A DNA stretch of 64,000 nucleotides. Origin: Beijerinckiaceae bacterium (GTDB lineage Bacteria > Pseudomonadota > Alphaproteobacteria > Rhizobiales > Beijerinckiaceae). The DNA is taken from assembly GCA_030684835.1 (NCBI GenBank), contig JAUXWZ010000036.1, positions 1 to 64,000 of the forward strand, in the 5' to 3' direction. This document shows, piece after piece, positions 62,150 to 64,000 of this stretch (position 1 is the stretch's first letter; each line of letters begins with the position of its first letter). Position numbers and translations under genes: made by a program. The notes beneath the pieces are model-generated. The model did not search any database and was not told the origin of the DNA. It was given only the letters and a program-made list of their open reading frames with translations.

Positions 62150-62890
62150 ATGAATTCGGGCATTTTGAATGGAAAGGTCGCGCTCGTGACGGGCGCCTCA
62201 CGCGGCATTGGACGGGCGGTTGCGGTCGAGCTCGCGCGGCAGGGCGCACAAGTGATCGCAGTGGCCCGGTCGGCGCATGCCCTGTCTGGCCTGGTCGAGG
62301 ATATTGGACCCACCTGCTCGCCCGCGCCCTGCGAACTGGGCCGCCGTGAGGATGTGAAGAAGCTCGCAGCGTTCGTTCGCACGAAGTGGGGGCGGCTCGA
62401 CATCCTGGTCGCCAACGCAGCCATCATGGGGCCGCGCACGATGCTGGGAAAGCTCGAGGACGACGAATGGCGCGAGGTGATCGACACCAACGTCACCGCG
62501 AACTGGCGGCTCATCCGGCATTTCGATGCGCTGCTGCGCGACGCGGACGCAGGGCGCGCGGTGTTCGTGACATCTGGCGCAGGAAGTCGCGGCAAGATGG
62601 CGGCGGGGCGCGGCGCGTATGCGATTTCAAAAGCTGCTCTTGATGCGCTCGCGCGCAGCTACGCCACCGAGACGGAGGCTTCGCGAGTGCGCGTCATGCT
62701 GTGCAACCCCGGCCCCCTGCGCACGGAATTGCGCGCCTCAATCGCGCCGGATGAAGATCCCATGAGCCTACGTACGCCAGCGGACTTTGCGCCAAAGGTC
62801 TTGCAACTCTGCCTGCCTACATGGAGGCAGACGGGCAAGGTTTACGATTTTCCGCAGGATCGCGTTCTTGAGTTCCGCGGACCTGAGTAA
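62150..62890 (+). CDS. SDR family NAD(P)-dependent oxidoreductase
   Basis: A 246-residue short-chain dehydrogenase: Rossmann motif TGASRGIGRAVA, NAAIMGP (NAG equivalent), Ser in VTSGAGSRG, and catalytic YAISK. The NPGPLRTELRAS segment follows. It resembles YciK-like and other SDR enzymes; substrate unknown. It lies 27 bases upstream of receptor 6 on the same strand and is probably cotranscribed. Confidence 0.9.
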   Translation: MNSGILNGKVALVTGASRGIGRAVAVELARQGAQVIAVARSAHALSGLVEDIGPTCSPAPCELGRREDVKKLAAFVRTKWGRLDILVANAAIMGPRTMLGKLEDDEWREVIDTNVTANWRLIRHFDALLRDADAGRAVFVTSGAGSRGKMAAGRGAYAISKAALDALARSYATETEASRVRVMLCNPGPLRTELRASIAPDEDPMSLRTPADFAPKVLQLCLPTWRQTGKVYDFPQDRVLEFRGPE

Positions 62891-62917
62891 CCCAGAAAAT
62901 AACTTAGGGAGGACACG

Positions 62918-63928
62918 ATGAAGTTTGTCGTTTGCTCGGCTGCGATCGCAGCGTTCAGCATTCCCGCTTTTGGCCAGACGCCGGAAGAATTCTACAAGGG
63001 ACGCACGGTGGAAGTCGTCGTCGGCACGGCGCCCGGTGGCGGTTATGATCTCTATGGCCGCCTGATTGGCCGCGCCATCGGCAAGCACATTCCTGGTGCG
63101 CCCGTTGTCATCGTGAAGAACATGCCCGGGGCGGGGCATCTTAAGATGGCCAACTGGCTCTACAACGCTGCGCCCAAGGACGGCACCGTGATGGCGACCG
63201 CTCCGCAGGCGGTGGCCATCGAACAGGCGATGGGCACGGACGGCATTCAGTACGACGCCGCAAAATTCACATGGATCGGCCGCGTCGCGCCGGTGGTTGA
63301 AGTCACGTACACATGGCACACGTCGCCAACCAAAACGCTGGAGGACGCGCGCCAGCGCGAGACAATAATGGGTGGATCAGGCGCTGCGTCGCCAACCGTC
63401 TTTTATCTGAAGGCGCTCAATCAGCTTGCCGGCACGAAGTTCAAGATCATTGCGTCCTACCCCAGCAACAACGACACCAACCTCGCCATGCAGCGCGGAG
63501 AGGTGGAGGGCGGCAGCAAGGCGTGGGCGTCGATGAAAGTCGATAACGCAGACTGGCTGCGCGATAAGCACGTCAATATTCTCGTTCAATATGCAGATCA
63601 ACGATCTCCCGATCTGCCCGACGTTCCGCTGATGATGGAGCTTGGACGCAATGACGACGAGCGCAAGGCGCTCCAGATGTTCGCGCTTGGCAACGCCATG
63701 GGGCGCTCGATCATGGCCACGCCCGGCATTCCCGCAGATCGTGTTGCGGCGCTGCGCAAGGCATTCTCCGACACGATGGAGGACGCTGACCTTGTCGCTT
63801 TCACCAAAGAGCGCAAGATCGACTTCGGACCTACGCTTTCCGGCGCTGACCTCGAAAAACTTGTGCAGCAAACATTGTCGGTCAGCCCCAACGTGGTCAA
63901 ACTCGCCAAGGAAGCGCGCGGCGGTTAA
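62918..63928 (+). CDS. TctC/Bug-type periplasmic receptor 6
   Basis: A 336-residue receptor with signal peptide (FVVCSAAIAAFSIPAFGQ), VEVVVGTAPGGGYDLYGRLIGR, VKNMPGAGHLKMANWL, VTYTWHTSPTKT and GGSGAASPTVFYL. It keeps the hallmark GEVEGGSKAW region. It follows CTTAGGGAGGACACG. A partial gene starting at 63964 follows, so the cluster continues to the right. Confidence 0.91.
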   Translation: MKFVVCSAAIAAFSIPAFGQTPEEFYKGRTVEVVVGTAPGGGYDLYGRLIGRAIGKHIPGAPVVIVKNMPGAGHLKMANWLYNAAPKDGTVMATAPQAVAIEQAMGTDGIQYDAAKFTWIGRVAPVVEVTYTWHTSPTKTLEDARQRETIMGGSGAASPTVFYLKALNQLAGTKFKIIASYPSNNDTNLAMQRGEVEGGSKAWASMKVDNADWLRDKHVNILVQYADQRSPDLPDVPLMMELGRNDDERKALQMFALGNAMGRSIMATPGIPADRVAALRKAFSDTMEDADLVAFTKERKIDFGPTLSGADLEKLVQQTLSVSPNVVKLAKEARGG

Positions 63929-63963
63929 GCAGGCGGAGCGCGGTCAATCTTATGGGGGCACAC

Positions 63964-64000
63964 ATGGCTGAAGAGGCAAAGGCGCAGAAGTCCGGCGGAG
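63964..64000 (+). CDS. N-terminal start of a gene cut by the window edge
   Basis: Twelve codons from ATG 63964 (MAEEAKAQKSGG) are visible, 35 bases after receptor 6, preceded by TATGGGGGCACAC. Too short to identify; it is probably in the same transcript. Confidence 0.6.
   Translation, partial: MAEEAKAQKSGG

Noticed and set aside
1-64000. tRNA genes, rRNA genes, insertion sequences, CRISPR arrays, prophage
   Set aside because: I looked in the intergenic gaps and found no cloverleaf-like sequence, transposase, regular spaced repeats or phage genes.

Overview
The window comes from an alphaproteobacterial chromosome, most likely of the order Hyphomicrobiales (Rhizobiales). The evidence is an argD-argF-hslO operon next to a divergent gcrA cell-cycle regulator, a complete core Flp/Tad (Cpa) pilus locus, a cytochrome-type urate hydroxylase (PuuD), a SitABCD/MntR manganese uptake module, and a large set of tripartite-tricarboxylate-transporter (TctC/Bug) receptor genes. 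The sequence is GC-rich by eye, with many ATGA/TGATG gene overlaps. The genus cannot be fixed from the window. I saw no tRNA, rRNA, insertion sequence, prophage or CRISPR array.

Layout, left to right. 1-5.7 kb: the tail of an unidentified gene with a clear intrinsic terminator, an EutA-like reactivase, a proline iminopeptidase, an MFS exporter, and an ABC permease/ATPase pair without a binding protein. 5.8-9.0 kb: hslO-argF-argD (minus strand). 9.0-9.4 kb: a regulatory gap with four GANTC methylation sites. 9.4-15.9 kb: gcrA, a PhoR-like kinase, an SDR, puuD and mutS. 15.9-27.2 kb: the Tad pilus island, with four tandem flp pilin genes that encode nearly identical mature pilins, cpaA-F, tadB, tadC and tadD; tadE/F/G are absent from the window. 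27.4-40.6 kb: housekeeping and stress genes (leucyl aminopeptidase, MarR, NlpC/P60, FAH hydrolase, DUF1993, GMC oxidoreductase, two universal stress proteins, cytochrome c, an orphan molybdenum hydroxylase large subunit, KdsD, a receiver protein, a Crp/Fnr regulator, an L,D-transpeptidase). 40.7-45.0 kb: sitABCD and divergent mntR, with two TATAG-N6-CTATA operators between them.

45.1-64 kb is an accessory catabolic region and the most novel part. Six TctC-type periplasmic receptors appear without any TctA/TctB membrane gene. Four of them are physically paired with four paralogous vicinal-oxygen-chelate (extradiol-dioxygenase-like) proteins. Around them lie a ketopantoate-reductase-like protein, a meta-cleavage-hydrolase-like alpha/beta hydrolase, a TfdA/TauD-type dioxygenase, two isochorismatase-fold proteins (one exported and lacking the catalytic Cys), an asparaginase-like protein with a changed active-site motif, an enoyl-CoA-hydratase-like protein, an MFS transporter and an SDR. 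The inferred theme is capture and ring cleavage or amide hydrolysis of aromatic or heterocyclic carboxylates. The repeated receptor-VOC cassette has no function that I can name with confidence.

Many listed starts were chosen by ribosome binding sites, operon overlaps or family N-termini, as explained per gene.
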